Of a DNA stretch of 64,000 bases, positions 34,945-43,412 are shown one piece after another. The notes under the pieces were generated by a model. That model did no database searches. It was given only the letters and a program-made list of their open reading frames with translations, and was not told where the DNA came from. Location: the NCBI GenBank assembly GCA_040768665.1, contig JAXGMN010000030.1, forward strand, positions 62,001 to 126,000. The letters are read 5' to 3'. The first letter of the stretch is position 1. Each line of letters begins with the position of its first letter. The stretch comes from JABWBD01 sp040768665. GTDB lineage: Bacteria > Planctomycetota > Planctomycetia > Pirellulales > Thermoguttaceae. A program made the translations under genes and the position numbers.

Positions 34945-36936
34945 TCAGTTGGCAGCCGGATTGTTTTGGCCGAACGTGTAGGCAAACCAATAGGTGTCGC
35001 CGAAATCATCGCGAAGTGCCGTATACGCGGCGGCAGGATACTGAAATTGCCCTTTGACGGACATGAACCGATCGAATCGCTGACAGGTTGCCCGGCTGAT
35101 CCTGCCTTCCCACGCTCCCAGACTCCGCGAACCGCTTTGAGCCATGTGCACCAACAACCCCTCCTCGCAATGCCGCGGCAACCGACCGTCGCCGAACGCG
35201 TCCAGGCGGTCGAGATTCGCCGCCAGCTTGTCGAGTTGGCGAGTCAGGAGATAGTGGGCCAAGAGGTATTCCACCGCCATGCGGTTTCGAGGGTTTCGCT
35301 CCAGAAGACCTTGAAGCATTCTCTCCAGATCCTCCACGTCGTTTACAGAGTCGTCTCGCACCATCCGTTGACGGCACAAGGCAACCTCGGGCACGGCCGC
35401 CAGCGTCGGGTCGGCGTCGAGTTGCCGGCGGCACCGCCGCGCCCACCCCCGATTCATCAAGCTGCACTCCAAGAGCGACAGATACCGGCGGGCGGCCTCC
35501 GGCTCTCCCTTGAGCACGTGGAGGTAAACCAGCCGCTTCAGGATCTGCGGCTGTTCGCCGCGGATCTCCAACGCCTCGTAGGCCATGTGCTCCGACTCGT
35601 TGACCCGCCCGAGCTCGAACAGCAATCCGCTCGTCTGCCGAGGCGTCAACTGAGCGGTCGTCGTGGCGCTATTGGAAACAACTGCCAACACGGGCACCCC
35701 CAACACTTGCGGGTAAGTAAACAGGTCGTCCAACAGACGCCCGTGGAAGTAAAGAGCCCGGTTCATGTCCGGCATCACTCGAAGGTCGAACGACTTGGGG
35801 GACCGGGAACAAAGGGTCCGCGCAGAACCCAACGCGTCGGCCCAGCGCCCGTTTTCCGCGCCGGCAGCGATCTCCAACTGGCAATGCGTGCGAAAGTCGA
35901 ACATCGCCAGGTCCGCTGCCAGGGCGGCCAGCAACACCGCCCCGGATCCGAGAGCCGCTCGGAGCCCTAGCGGTTGAGCGCCCCGCGGCGACCCCGAGTC
36001 GGCCGCACGGCCGGCCCGCTGTCGCCATAACAGCGTGCCCGCGGCAATGGGCAAAAACAGCAGCAGCCCCATTCGAATGGCCATCACCGTCAGCTTGGAC
36101 CGAGGCACTGCCAGCCAGTCCCGTGCGGCGGGCAGCCAGAGTCCTCCAAAGGCCTCTTGGATATTCATGCCCATGAGCCACATACCCACGGCCACCGGGA
36201 GAGCCTCCGCCGCCAGCAGACACAGCAGACCGAGCGGCCGATTTCGCTTGACACCCACCTCGAAAACCGCACACAGGCATGCGAAAACCACGTAGAATCC
36301 CGCCGCCAAGAAATAGACCAGCGGAGAGACCGCCCCAAAGGCGAGAAGCCGGGTTGCCGACGAGCGATCTCCGATCCATACGTACGCGTTGGCGAATCCC
36401 AGAACGAGAGCCAGCCCGACGCAAAGACGCACCGGATGACTGTATTGGCCGAGCAAGAGGACGATCAGCACGGCCGGCGCCAGGAACAGTCCGGTGGTCC
36501 CCTCTCCCGCGACCGCTGCCAGGAATCGGCGGGCTGCCAGGCAGATCAGTGCGGCCAATCCTGTCATCACCAGGGCCCCGAGCCAACCATATACGAACAG
36601 AGCCGACAGAAAAGCCGACACATACTCGACCGGGCCGCCCGGCCGCTCCATGAAACCCGCAAACCGGCGCGAGTCGAGCACGAACACCACCGGGTCCTGG
36701 TAAAAGAACAGCGCCGGATGAATCCGCAGCAGCACGTACGTGTAGAACAACCCGAGCACGGCGGCCATTTGGGCGACCGGCACCCACCGCGGTCCGCAGT
36801 CCTTCGGTTCCCGCCGGCGGAATCGGCTTCCCGAGCCCCTTCCCTCCCGGGCCTCACCATCAACGCCGGCCGATTCTGCGGGTTCTCGAACTCGGCTGCC
36901 AGGCTGCCCGATGTCGGCTTTCGGTTTTGCTGCCAT
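34945..36936 (-). CDS. Polytopic membrane protein with C-terminal TPR-like domain (DUF6057-like)
   Basis: The 663-residue protein has a polar N-terminus (about 60 residues), about ten membrane segments between 60 and 360 (VAQMAAVLGLFYTYVLLRI, LFLAPAVLIVLLLGQYSHP) and a soluble helical domain with TPR-like pairs (ILKRLVYLHVLKGEPEAARRYLSLL). It ends AAYTALRDDFGDTYWFAYTF. The layout recalls the DUF6057 family of Bacteroidetes, which I assign from memory. The ATG at 36936 was chosen over an upstream in-frame start because the extension is low-complexity. The haem/propeller gene follows after 14 bp. Function is unknown; the pair looks like a membrane module with a periplasmic redox partner. Confidence 0.65.
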   Translation of the reverse strand: MAAKPKADIGQPGSRVREPAESAGVDGEAREGRGSGSRFRRREPKDCGPRWVPVAQMAAVLGLFYTYVLLRIHPALFFYQDPVVFVLDSRRFAGFMERPGGPVEYVSAFLSALFVYGWLGALVMTGLAALICLAARRFLAAVAGEGTTGLFLAPAVLIVLLLGQYSHPVRLCVGLALVLGFANAYVWIGDRSSATRLLAFGAVSPLVYFLAAGFYVVFACLCAVFEVGVKRNRPLGLLCLLAAEALPVAVGMWLMGMNIQEAFGGLWLPAARDWLAVPRSKLTVMAIRMGLLLFLPIAAGTLLWRQRAGRAADSGSPRGAQPLGLRAALGSGAVLLAALAADLAMFDFRTHCQLEIAAGAENGRWADALGSARTLCSRSPKSFDLRVMPDMNRALYFHGRLLDDLFTYPQVLGVPVLAVVSNSATTTAQLTPRQTSGLLFELGRVNESEHMAYEALEIRGEQPQILKRLVYLHVLKGEPEAARRYLSLLECSLMNRGWARRCRRQLDADPTLAAVPEVALCRQRMVRDDSVNDVEDLERMLQGLLERNPRNRMAVEYLLAHYLLTRQLDKLAANLDRLDAFGDGRLPRHCEEGLLVHMAQSGSRSLGAWEGRISRATCQRFDRFMSVKGQFQYPAAAYTALRDDFGDTYWFAYTFGQNNPAAN

Positions 36937-37173
36937 GAGAGTTCCCGTTGTCGCCTCCCGAACGGGCGAATGGCCACGGGGCGTCGATCCTATCCCGCCC
37001 CGGACCGGCACGAACGGCCATCTCTCCATCCCGCCGCGCTGCTTCGATGATATTCCCGTTCGCACCCTCACGCAAACGATCGCGTCACGCGACGTCGAGG
37101 GTCCTTTTCCGTGTCAGCCGCACCCCCCTGCGTGCACCGAAGCCGCACGCAATCCGCCCGCTTTGCTTCCGAG

Positions 37174-37265
37174 GTAACCGTTCGCGCGCACGGTCGGGGA
37201 CTGGTCCATTTTTCGGCCAGTTGGCGTGTTCGGCAGTGCCGCCGCGTCTTCGGTCGCCGACACGG
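37174..37265. repeat. MITE copy D, left half only
   Basis: The left end GTAACCGTTCGCGCGCACGG and core GGGGACTGGTCCATTTTTCGG match copies E and F read in the same orientation. The right half is not recognisable beyond about 37265. The surrounding 37072-37364 region has no gene. Confidence 0.7.
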
Positions 37266-37364
37266 CCCACTACCTTTTTCAGCACTGTGGATCGACGGCT
37301 ACAACGTCCAGACAACCGTCGAAACGGTACTCAGCGGCGGAGTTGGTGAGGCGGCACGCGACGG

Positions 37365-37489
37365 GTAACCGTTCACGGGGCGGAAGAGAGGGGGGGCAGG
37401 TCCATGTTTTCGGCTAACGTGTTCCGCGACAAAACGCCCGAACTGACCGAAAAATGGACCACTCCCCGGCCGTGGGCATGAACGGTTAC
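37365..37489. mobile_element. MITE copy E with 8-bp target duplication
   Basis: A 125-bp element in inverse orientation to the other copies: it starts GTAACCGTTCACGGGGCGGA and ends GGGCATGAACGGTTAC. The 8-bp sequence CGCGACGG is present immediately on both sides (37357-37364 and 37490-37497), a perfect target-site duplication. It is the cleanest evidence in the window that the family transposes. Confidence 0.92.
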
Positions 37490-37741
37490 CGCGACGGCAC
37501 ACTCCGCGACGTGGCCAGTTTGCACGGCAGCTTCAGAAAGGTCGCGGAGACACAAGCAGCCCTCGAACTGGCAGCCGCAACGCTTGCGGGACTGCGTGTC
37601 GCCGAGTGTCACTGGTCGCACGGCGGACTTCAGCGCACCATCAGCGCACACGCCCACAGCGGGCAAACACAATTCGAGAAACCGGACGGGGGACTCGGAA
37701 GGAGCCGCAGAACCCCCCCATGACCCGGCAGCAGAAGTGAG

Positions 37742-37828
37742 TTATTTGCGGTGTCGAATCTTGGACCGCATGCGGCGCTTCTTGCGGCCCAATTTCCGTC
37801 GCCCTTTACCTGATTTCTTCGTTCCCAC
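37742..37828 (-). CDS. 28-residue highly basic peptide
   Basis: A GTG at 37828 with GGAG 6 nt upstream opens a 28-codon frame ending MRSKIRHRK. Sixteen of 28 residues are Lys or Arg, in the pattern KSGKGRRKLGRKKRRMRSK. Such peptides are typically ribosome-associated (compare Thx/bTHX or COX24-like proteins) and are often missed by gene callers. The longer open frame upstream has no SD and looks non-coding. The region 37498-37741 downstream holds nothing I recognise. Confidence 0.5.
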   Translation of the reverse strand: MGTKKSGKGRRKLGRKKRRMRSKIRHRK

Positions 37829-38045
37829 GCAGTTCTCCGGATTGGCAGAGTTGGTCCAAAATACCACCGTTCCCACTCGCGCCGCTGAAGGCCGCACCTT
37901 CCGCACCCAGCGCAGCTCCTCAGTATAGCAGACCGCCGGCGAACCGGGCAAGAGGGGGCAGGATGTGGGTCCATCCCGGGCAAATCACCGCCCTGTTGCC
38001 AATACGTTTTTCCGCTTTCAAGGGAAGTGAAAGGGGGGCGTTCTG

Positions 38046-39562
38046 GAATGGCATTAAGAAAACGTAAAGCCTTGGGAGAACAGAAGTACCGTTGCTGCTA
38101 GCACTGCTAGCAAATCTGTACAGGAAGAAGACCTCCGGCGAGTATGGATTAGGGAGCTCAAACCCGTTTCCAACTCACCGGAGGCCACTCAATGGTACAC
38201 AATATCGCCGAAGTCGTGCGTCAATTCAAGCACCAATGGACCCACCAACTGGAGGATAAGGCAGTCGAGCAGATTTGCCAGGAAGAGGGCATGACCTGGA
38301 GGAAGCGTCTCCTGACTCCTCTGATGACCATCCGAGTCTTCCTGTTGCAGATCCTTCACGGCAACACGGCTTGCACGGACATGCGTCATGTGGCGCAGAT
38401 GGCCTTTACCGGGGCGGCCTATTGCCAAGCAAGAATGCGAATACCTCTTTCCGTATTTCAACGGCTCCTCCAACGTACAGCGGGGCGCATGAAGGAAGAG
38501 ATATCTGAGACGGGGTGCTGGCTCGGCCATCGTCTGTTCTATGTTGACGGTTCCGGCTTCTCCATGCCGGACAAGCCTTGTCTGCAACGGGCGTTCGGTC
38601 AACCGGGAGGACAGGCGGAAGGATGCGGCTTTCCCGTAGCCCATTTTTTGGCGTTGATGCATGCCGGGACGGGCATGATCACCAAGGTGTTGAGTTCGCC
38701 GTTGCGAACCCATGACATGTCCGGAGCGATCGAGCTTCATCCCGAACTCCGAGAAGGCGACGTGCTCGCCGGCGACCGCGGATTCTGCTCGTTTCCTCAT
38801 TTGGCCCTGCTTTTACGGGGCGGCGTGCAGGCGTTGTTCCGAATCCATCAGCGGCAGATTGTGGATTTCACTCCGGGAAGACCGCACGTGGTTCCAGGAG
38901 AAGGTGCCAGTCGAAGCAAAAAGGGATTGCCGCGTTCGCGTTGGATCAAGGCGTTCGGTTTTCAAGATCAGTTGGTCGAATGGTTCAAGCCTGTCGATTG
39001 TCCCAAGTGGATGCCGGCGGAACAATATGCCTCGCTTCCCGCCAGTCTCATGGTGCGTGAGTTGCGTTATCGGATCGACTGCAAAGGGTTCCGAACCAAA
39101 GAGATCACGCTGGTGACCACGCTGACGGATGCGGACATCTACTCGGCCGACGAATTGGCGAGGGTGTATCACCGCAGATGGACCATTGAAACCGCCTTTG
39201 CTCATCTCAAAACGACCATGAAGATGGACGTGCTCAAGTGCGAGACGGTGGACGGCGTGCTGAAAGAACTAGCCGTCTTCTTGCTGGTCTACAACCTCGT
39301 CCGCCTGGTGATGCTCGAAGCCGCTCGCCGCCAAGAAGTCGACGTAGACCGCATCAGCTTCATCGACGCCTTGCGATGGCTGCGCAATGCGAAGCCCGGA
39401 GACGAACTGCCGAAGCTGGTTGTCAATCCCTACCGTCCCTACCGCTACGAGCCAAGGGTTCGCAAGCGCCGGCCCAAGCAGTACCCGCTGATGAACCAGC
39501 CCCGAGCGGTGCTGAAGAAAGAGATGGCTGCACAATGACTTACGACTATCTTAATGCCATTC
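38046..39562 (+). mobile_element. IS4-family insertion sequence, 1517 bp, intact
   Basis: The element starts GAATGGCATTAAGA and ends with its inverted copy (TCTTAATGCCATTC), imperfect inverted repeats of about 22 bp. It is flanked by an 11-bp direct repeat GGGGCGTTCTG (38035-38045 and 39563-39573), a length typical of IS4-group elements. It carries one full-length transposase gene, so this is probably a recent, active insertion. The pre-insertion site can be reconstructed exactly. Confidence 0.9.
38192..39538 (+). CDS. IS4-family DDE transposase
   Basis: The 448-residue transposase of the insertion sequence cuts and rejoins element ends. It has the DDE catalytic layout of IS4: first Asp in RLFYVDGSGFSM, second in GDVLAGDRGFCSFP, and the Glu in the signature YHRRWTIETAFAHLK (Y-x2-R-x3-E-x6-K). 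The C-terminus is basic. It is intact, with no internal stops. The start at 38192 is an ATG 146 bp inside the left end. No second reading frame or passenger gene is present. Confidence 0.92.
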   Translation: MVHNIAEVVRQFKHQWTHQLEDKAVEQICQEEGMTWRKRLLTPLMTIRVFLLQILHGNTACTDMRHVAQMAFTGAAYCQARMRIPLSVFQRLLQRTAGRMKEEISETGCWLGHRLFYVDGSGFSMPDKPCLQRAFGQPGGQAEGCGFPVAHFLALMHAGTGMITKVLSSPLRTHDMSGAIELHPELREGDVLAGDRGFCSFPHLALLLRGGVQALFRIHQRQIVDFTPGRPHVVPGEGASRSKKGLPRSRWIKAFGFQDQLVEWFKPVDCPKWMPAEQYASLPASLMVRELRYRIDCKGFRTKEITLVTTLTDADIYSADELARVYHRRWTIETAFAHLKTTMKMDVLKCETVDGVLKELAVFLLVYNLVRLVMLEAARRQEVDVDRISFIDALRWLRNAKPGDELPKLVVNPYRPYRYEPRVRKRRPKQYPLMNQPRAVLKKEMAAQ

Positions 39563-39594
39563 GGGGCGTTCTGCTTTTCAGCGTCACGATGAGA

Positions 39595-39719
39595 GTAACC
39601 GTTCACGCCCACGGCCGGGGACCGGTCCATTTTTCGGCCATTTCGAGTATTCTGGCATCAAAGACTTCGGCCGAAAACATGGACCTGTCCCCCTCTTCTT
39701 CCGCCCCGGGAACGGTTAC
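39595..39719. mobile_element. MITE copy F
   Basis: 125 bp with both ends complete (GTAACCGTTCACGCCCACGG and CCCCGGGAACGGTTAC) and the family core. The 8 bp on each side differ (CGATGAGA and CATGCTTG), so no target duplication remains. It lies 21 bp after the IS4 element's right duplication and 64 bp before the aldo/keto reductase start. Confidence 0.85.
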
Positions 39720-39783
39720 CATGCTTGGAACGGCTCGCATATTGCCGTCCAGGAAGCAAGATCCCATTACGAGGACGACCAAG

Positions 39784-40854
39784 ATGGCTGGAAAACCGGT
39801 GCGGCAAAACGACCCGATCGGCTCCACTCGGCGCGACTTCATCCTTCGGACCGCCCAAGGTACGGTCGGCGGGATGGCCGCTTCGTGTGCGGCCACGCTG
39901 GGTCCTCATTCGGCAAGCGCGGAACCCGGCCAGCGCGTCGGCTACCGCACACTCGGGCGTACCGGCTTATGCGTTTCCGAAGTCGGTTTCGGCGGGCATA
40001 GTTGGAATTTCAAGCGCGTGCCCGATGGTCGGGGCGGACTCCGCCAGGTAACGCTCGAGGAAGCCGAGCGGATGATCGGCCGGGCCCTGGATCTGGGCAT
40101 CAACTTCTTCGACTCCTGCACGCCTCTCGAAGAGCACTCGGTGCCCGGCGAGGTGATCAAGCGGCTCAAGAAGCGCGATCAGATCATTGTCAGCGCCAGG
40201 CTCTGCCACAAAATGAAGGGAGTGCCTGCCGACATCGAAATCATCTATCGCTGGGTCGACGAGCGGCTGAAGCTCTGGCAAACGGATCGGTTCGACATCC
40301 TCATGCTCACCAACAGCGAGAACGACACGCCCGACACGGGCTATTGGGATATGTCGTATTCGTTGGAAGCCATTGCCAGGCTTAAGAAACAGGGCAAGAT
40401 CCGCTACGCGGGCTTCGGCTGCCACTTCACGCCCGACGGGTTCCGCAAGGCATTCGCAAAGTTCGGTCGCGATTTCGAGATCTGCTCGATGCCCTACAAC
40501 ATCCGGCACCGCGCGGCCGAGGAACTCCTTCCCGAGGCCAAGAAGCTGGGGATGGGCGTGGTGATCATCAAGGCCCTCGCTCGGGGCGAACTGCTCAAGG
40601 ACGCAAACTTGGAAGCCCGCGATACGGGGATCCCTCGCGACATGATCGCCTGGGTGCTGGAAAATCCGGCCGTCGACTGTTGCATCTTCGGGATGCACAG
40701 CGAGGAACATGTCCGCGAAAACCTTGCGGCCTCGTGGACACCGATCACCGACCAGGCGCGGCAGCGACTGAAGCAGATCAGCGAGATGCCCTCGCGGTCG
40801 CTCTATGGCTGGCTGGAGCGCGACTGGCTGGGCTCGACGCGGTTTGCCTGCTGA
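39784..40854 (+). CDS. Tat-exported aldo/keto reductase-like protein lacking the catalytic Tyr and His
   Basis: The 356-residue protein has a twin-arginine signal (STRRDFILRTAQG) and an AKR barrel starting VGYRTLGRTGLCVSEVGFGG. Asp110 in NFFDSC matches the catalytic aspartate, but the position of the catalytic Tyr is Leu115 (SCTPLEEHS). The strand that normally ends in the catalytic His reads DILMLTNSEND. It may bind a nicotinamide without classical reductase chemistry. The ATG at 39784 has GAGG 9 nt upstream. The last 52 bp overlap the convergent PL11 gene. MITE copy F and the IS4 element lie just upstream. Confidence 0.8.
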   Translation: MAGKPVRQNDPIGSTRRDFILRTAQGTVGGMAASCAATLGPHSASAEPGQRVGYRTLGRTGLCVSEVGFGGHSWNFKRVPDGRGGLRQVTLEEAERMIGRALDLGINFFDSCTPLEEHSVPGEVIKRLKKRDQIIVSARLCHKMKGVPADIEIIYRWVDERLKLWQTDRFDILMLTNSENDTPDTGYWDMSYSLEAIARLKKQGKIRYAGFGCHFTPDGFRKAFAKFGRDFEICSMPYNIRHRAAEELLPEAKKLGMGVVIIKALARGELLKDANLEARDTGIPRDMIAWVLENPAVDCCIFGMHSEEHVRENLAASWTPITDQARQRLKQISEMPSRSLYGWLERDWLGSTRFAC

Positions 40855-43070
40855 GCGGCCGAGGTTGTCGCCATGTCATAGCTCAACATCGGTGCGGCGT
40901 AGTAGCCCATGGCCGCGACGGCAACGTCGATCCGGTAGATCGGGTCTTGCATGAGGGCCACGCGGCGGTCCGCAGCCGGGATCGTGGTGGTGTAAATCCG
41001 CAATTCGCCGGGAAGGCTCGTGATAATCTCCTCGCGCCAGTCGCCCAGCACGTCGGCAATGGCCACCAGCCGGCCCTCGATCTTGCCGGGATGGTTTTCG
41101 CCCTGGAAGTCGCAAACGGACGACCCTCGGAGCAGCTCGCGCTGTGGATCGGAATCCCAGAAGACGGGCTGCGACATGCGGCCTTGGCGTTCCTTCGACA
41201 ACAACTCGCCCCGGGCGCTGAACAGCCATGCCCGGGCGAAGTGGCGCTCGCGGTCCAGATCGGCGGCATGGCATTCGGAGCCGGGATAGCGGGGGTCGAT
41301 GTCGGCGCACATGCCGTCGGTGCCCACGTGATTGGTAGGCTCCGCGAGCTTCCAAAGGATTTCGCCCGTCGCCGCATCGGCCAGGCAAAGCCCGGCATCC
41401 TCGCGCCGCGGCTCGATGCCGTAGAAGATTTCCAACCCCGGGCGTTCGGGATCGATATCGCCGACGAAACAGAAATCGGGATGGCCGAAACCGGTGGTCC
41501 AAAGGCCATTGCCGTTGTCGTCGACGACCGCGGAGCCGTAAATCACCTCGTCGCGGCCATCGCCGTCGACGTCGGCGGCGTGCATGATATGGGCTCCCTG
41601 GGAGTTGTATCGGCCGCGGCCCGTTTCCTCGCGGCTGTCCCAGGACCACAGCTTCTCGAGTCGGCCGGTGTGGAACTGATAGGCAACCAGCCGGATCGTG
41701 GTGTAGGTTCCGCGGTTGACGATAAGGCAGGGAGTCTTGCCGTCGAGATAGGCAACGCACATCTGGTTGCGGCTGGCGAGATTGTAGTTGTATTTCTCGC
41801 CGCGTGTCTTGCGCGACGGCCAGTCGTCGCGGGCCAGTTCGCGGCCCGTGGCGCCGTCGAAAATGGTGACCCACTCGGGGCCCGTCTCCACGCGTCCGTC
41901 CTCTCCCCGCGGATCTCCCTCGCCCGTCTTCGCGGCGACCTCGGCCTTGCCGTCCCCATCGAAATCGAACGTGATCATCGGAGAGTACCAGATGCCGCGC
42001 TCGATCGCCCAACCAAGATCGTTTCGCCAGAGGCGACGACCGCCGAGCGTGTACGCCTCGAGCTTGTAGGTGTCGGGGCTGGGAGTCCACCACGGCAGCG
42101 CCGGGTCGATGTTGTCCTGGGGCTGTTTGATCACGTAATCGTATCGGCCGTCGCCGTCGAGGTCGCCGATCCCAACCTTCTGCACCGTAACGCCGGGATC
42201 AAGTTCTATGGCCAGGTAATTCCGGGCCTCCGGCGAAGCCGTCGCGACGGCGGATGGAGAGACCGGTTGCTCGCCGTTGGGAGTCACCACTCGAACCGTG
42301 TAGGTACACTGCGTCTCGGCGGGCGCCGTCGTGTCGACGAAGTCCGTCGTTGCGGTCAGGGGATGATCGTTGAGCCGGACCATCTTGCCGCCGGTGGAGC
42401 GGTAGAGATTGAACGCGGCCTTCGGCGGATCGGACGCCAGCAGTCGCCAACCCACGTAGACTCGGCCCTGGCCGCAGGGGACGGCAACCAAGCCGCGATC
42501 CATCAATTCGGTCACCCGGTTTCCGGCAAAGCCCTGCACCTTGGGCTTTTCAACGCGGGGAGGCACCGGCCGGAACGTCAGGCAGTCGTAATACGCACTG
42601 CCCGGCCCGGGGGCATAGGCGTAGCGGTCGTCCACCCACAGATCGAACGTGCCGTCGACGACGTCGACAACGCCGAGGCTCGCAACACCGCTTTCCTTCT
42701 TCTCCCAGGTCTTGCCGTCGCGAGAAACCGCCAAGGCGCGGCCGATTTTGATTTCCACCTCATAACGCCCTTCGGGAATCCCGGCAAGGTGAGTGTGCAG
42801 CGGCGGCGCGCCCTCCTCGGGCGCGGCGCGGTCCTCGCGGACCGGTGGCGACTGGAACACCACGCCGCCGGACCACTTCTTGTCCGCATCCGAGTCGGTG
42901 CTCCACAGATTCCAGAGATTGGTGCTCGTTTTGTCTTTCTGGTAGGCCTGCTCGGGGCCGGTGTGGTCCTCCGCTTCGAAGACCAAAGGCTCAAAATCCT
43001 CGGGGATCTCGGCCGAGAAGGAAAACGAGGCAAGTACCAACAGGACAAGGATCGAGAGTGCTCGTCGCAT
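40803..43070 (-). CDS. Secreted rhamnogalacturonan lyase, PL11 family
   Basis: The 755-residue protein has a signal peptide (ALSILVLLVLASFSFSA), an N-terminal sugar-binding-like domain (about 20-170: FEAEDHTGPEQAY to YYDCLTFRPV) and the PL11 core. Core landmarks are ENRVTELMDRG-like NRVTELMDRGLVAV, IGDLDGDGRYDYVIKQPQDN, TFDFDGDGKAEVAAKTGEG, ADVDGDGRDEVIYGSAVVDD and GHPDFCFVGDIDPERPGLEIF. The repeated DxDGDG loops bind calcium. It cleaves the rhamnogalacturonan I backbone of pectin by beta-elimination. About 20 extra residues at the C-terminus (AQQANRVEPSQ) correspond to the 52-bp overlap with the aldo/keto reductase gene. Confidence 0.92.
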   Translation of the reverse strand: MRRALSILVLLVLASFSFSAEIPEDFEPLVFEAEDHTGPEQAYQKDKTSTNLWNLWSTDSDADKKWSGGVVFQSPPVREDRAAPEEGAPPLHTHLAGIPEGRYEVEIKIGRALAVSRDGKTWEKKESGVASLGVVDVVDGTFDLWVDDRYAYAPGPGSAYYDCLTFRPVPPRVEKPKVQGFAGNRVTELMDRGLVAVPCGQGRVYVGWRLLASDPPKAAFNLYRSTGGKMVRLNDHPLTATTDFVDTTAPAETQCTYTVRVVTPNGEQPVSPSAVATASPEARNYLAIELDPGVTVQKVGIGDLDGDGRYDYVIKQPQDNIDPALPWWTPSPDTYKLEAYTLGGRRLWRNDLGWAIERGIWYSPMITFDFDGDGKAEVAAKTGEGDPRGEDGRVETGPEWVTIFDGATGRELARDDWPSRKTRGEKYNYNLASRNQMCVAYLDGKTPCLIVNRGTYTTIRLVAYQFHTGRLEKLWSWDSREETGRGRYNSQGAHIMHAADVDGDGRDEVIYGSAVVDDNGNGLWTTGFGHPDFCFVGDIDPERPGLEIFYGIEPRREDAGLCLADAATGEILWKLAEPTNHVGTDGMCADIDPRYPGSECHAADLDRERHFARAWLFSARGELLSKERQGRMSQPVFWDSDPQRELLRGSSVCDFQGENHPGKIEGRLVAIADVLGDWREEIITSLPGELRIYTTTIPAADRRVALMQDPIYRIDVAVAAMGYYAAPMLSYDMATTSAAQQANRVEPSQSRSSQP

Positions 43071-43412
43071 GGTAGATCTCCGCAGTCTTGCGAGCAGGTT
43101 TGCCGATTCGGCGCATGGTTGCCGCCATTACTATAGCAAACGGGTTCAGCGTCGCAAAGCGGGCGAGCATGCACACGAGCCTGCTGGACGCAAACTTCGG
43201 GGTCACCCCTCACTTTTCCGCAGGTTGTCGGAATGGAGAAGGTGAATCGAGCACCAGGCCGGACTACCTGCCGTGGCCGAGCCCGGGATGGGCTCGCCGA
43301 ATTGATCTTCGTGAGCCGCCTCGCTAAGATACGTGAATGGCCGCGGGAGAGTATCCCAGCGGTCGACACGGGAAACCGCGGTTCAAGACTCCCCAACGAA
43401 GGCGAAACAGCC
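43071..43412. other. Divergent promoter region between PL11 and a Gfo/Idh/MocA gene
   Basis: About 342 bp separating divergent starts. No operator-like palindrome, repeat-family member or small gene was recognised. Confidence 0.4.

Noticed and set aside
39445..39909. Short open frames across the MITE copies with repeated residue patterns
   Set aside because: The similar translations come from the repeated DNA itself; they occur in several frames and lack start signals.
40680..43136. An 818-codon open frame on the plus strand antisense to PL11
   Set aside because: GC-rich codon usage opens antisense frames. The sequence has no domain, and the minus-strand frame is an unmistakable PL11 lyase.
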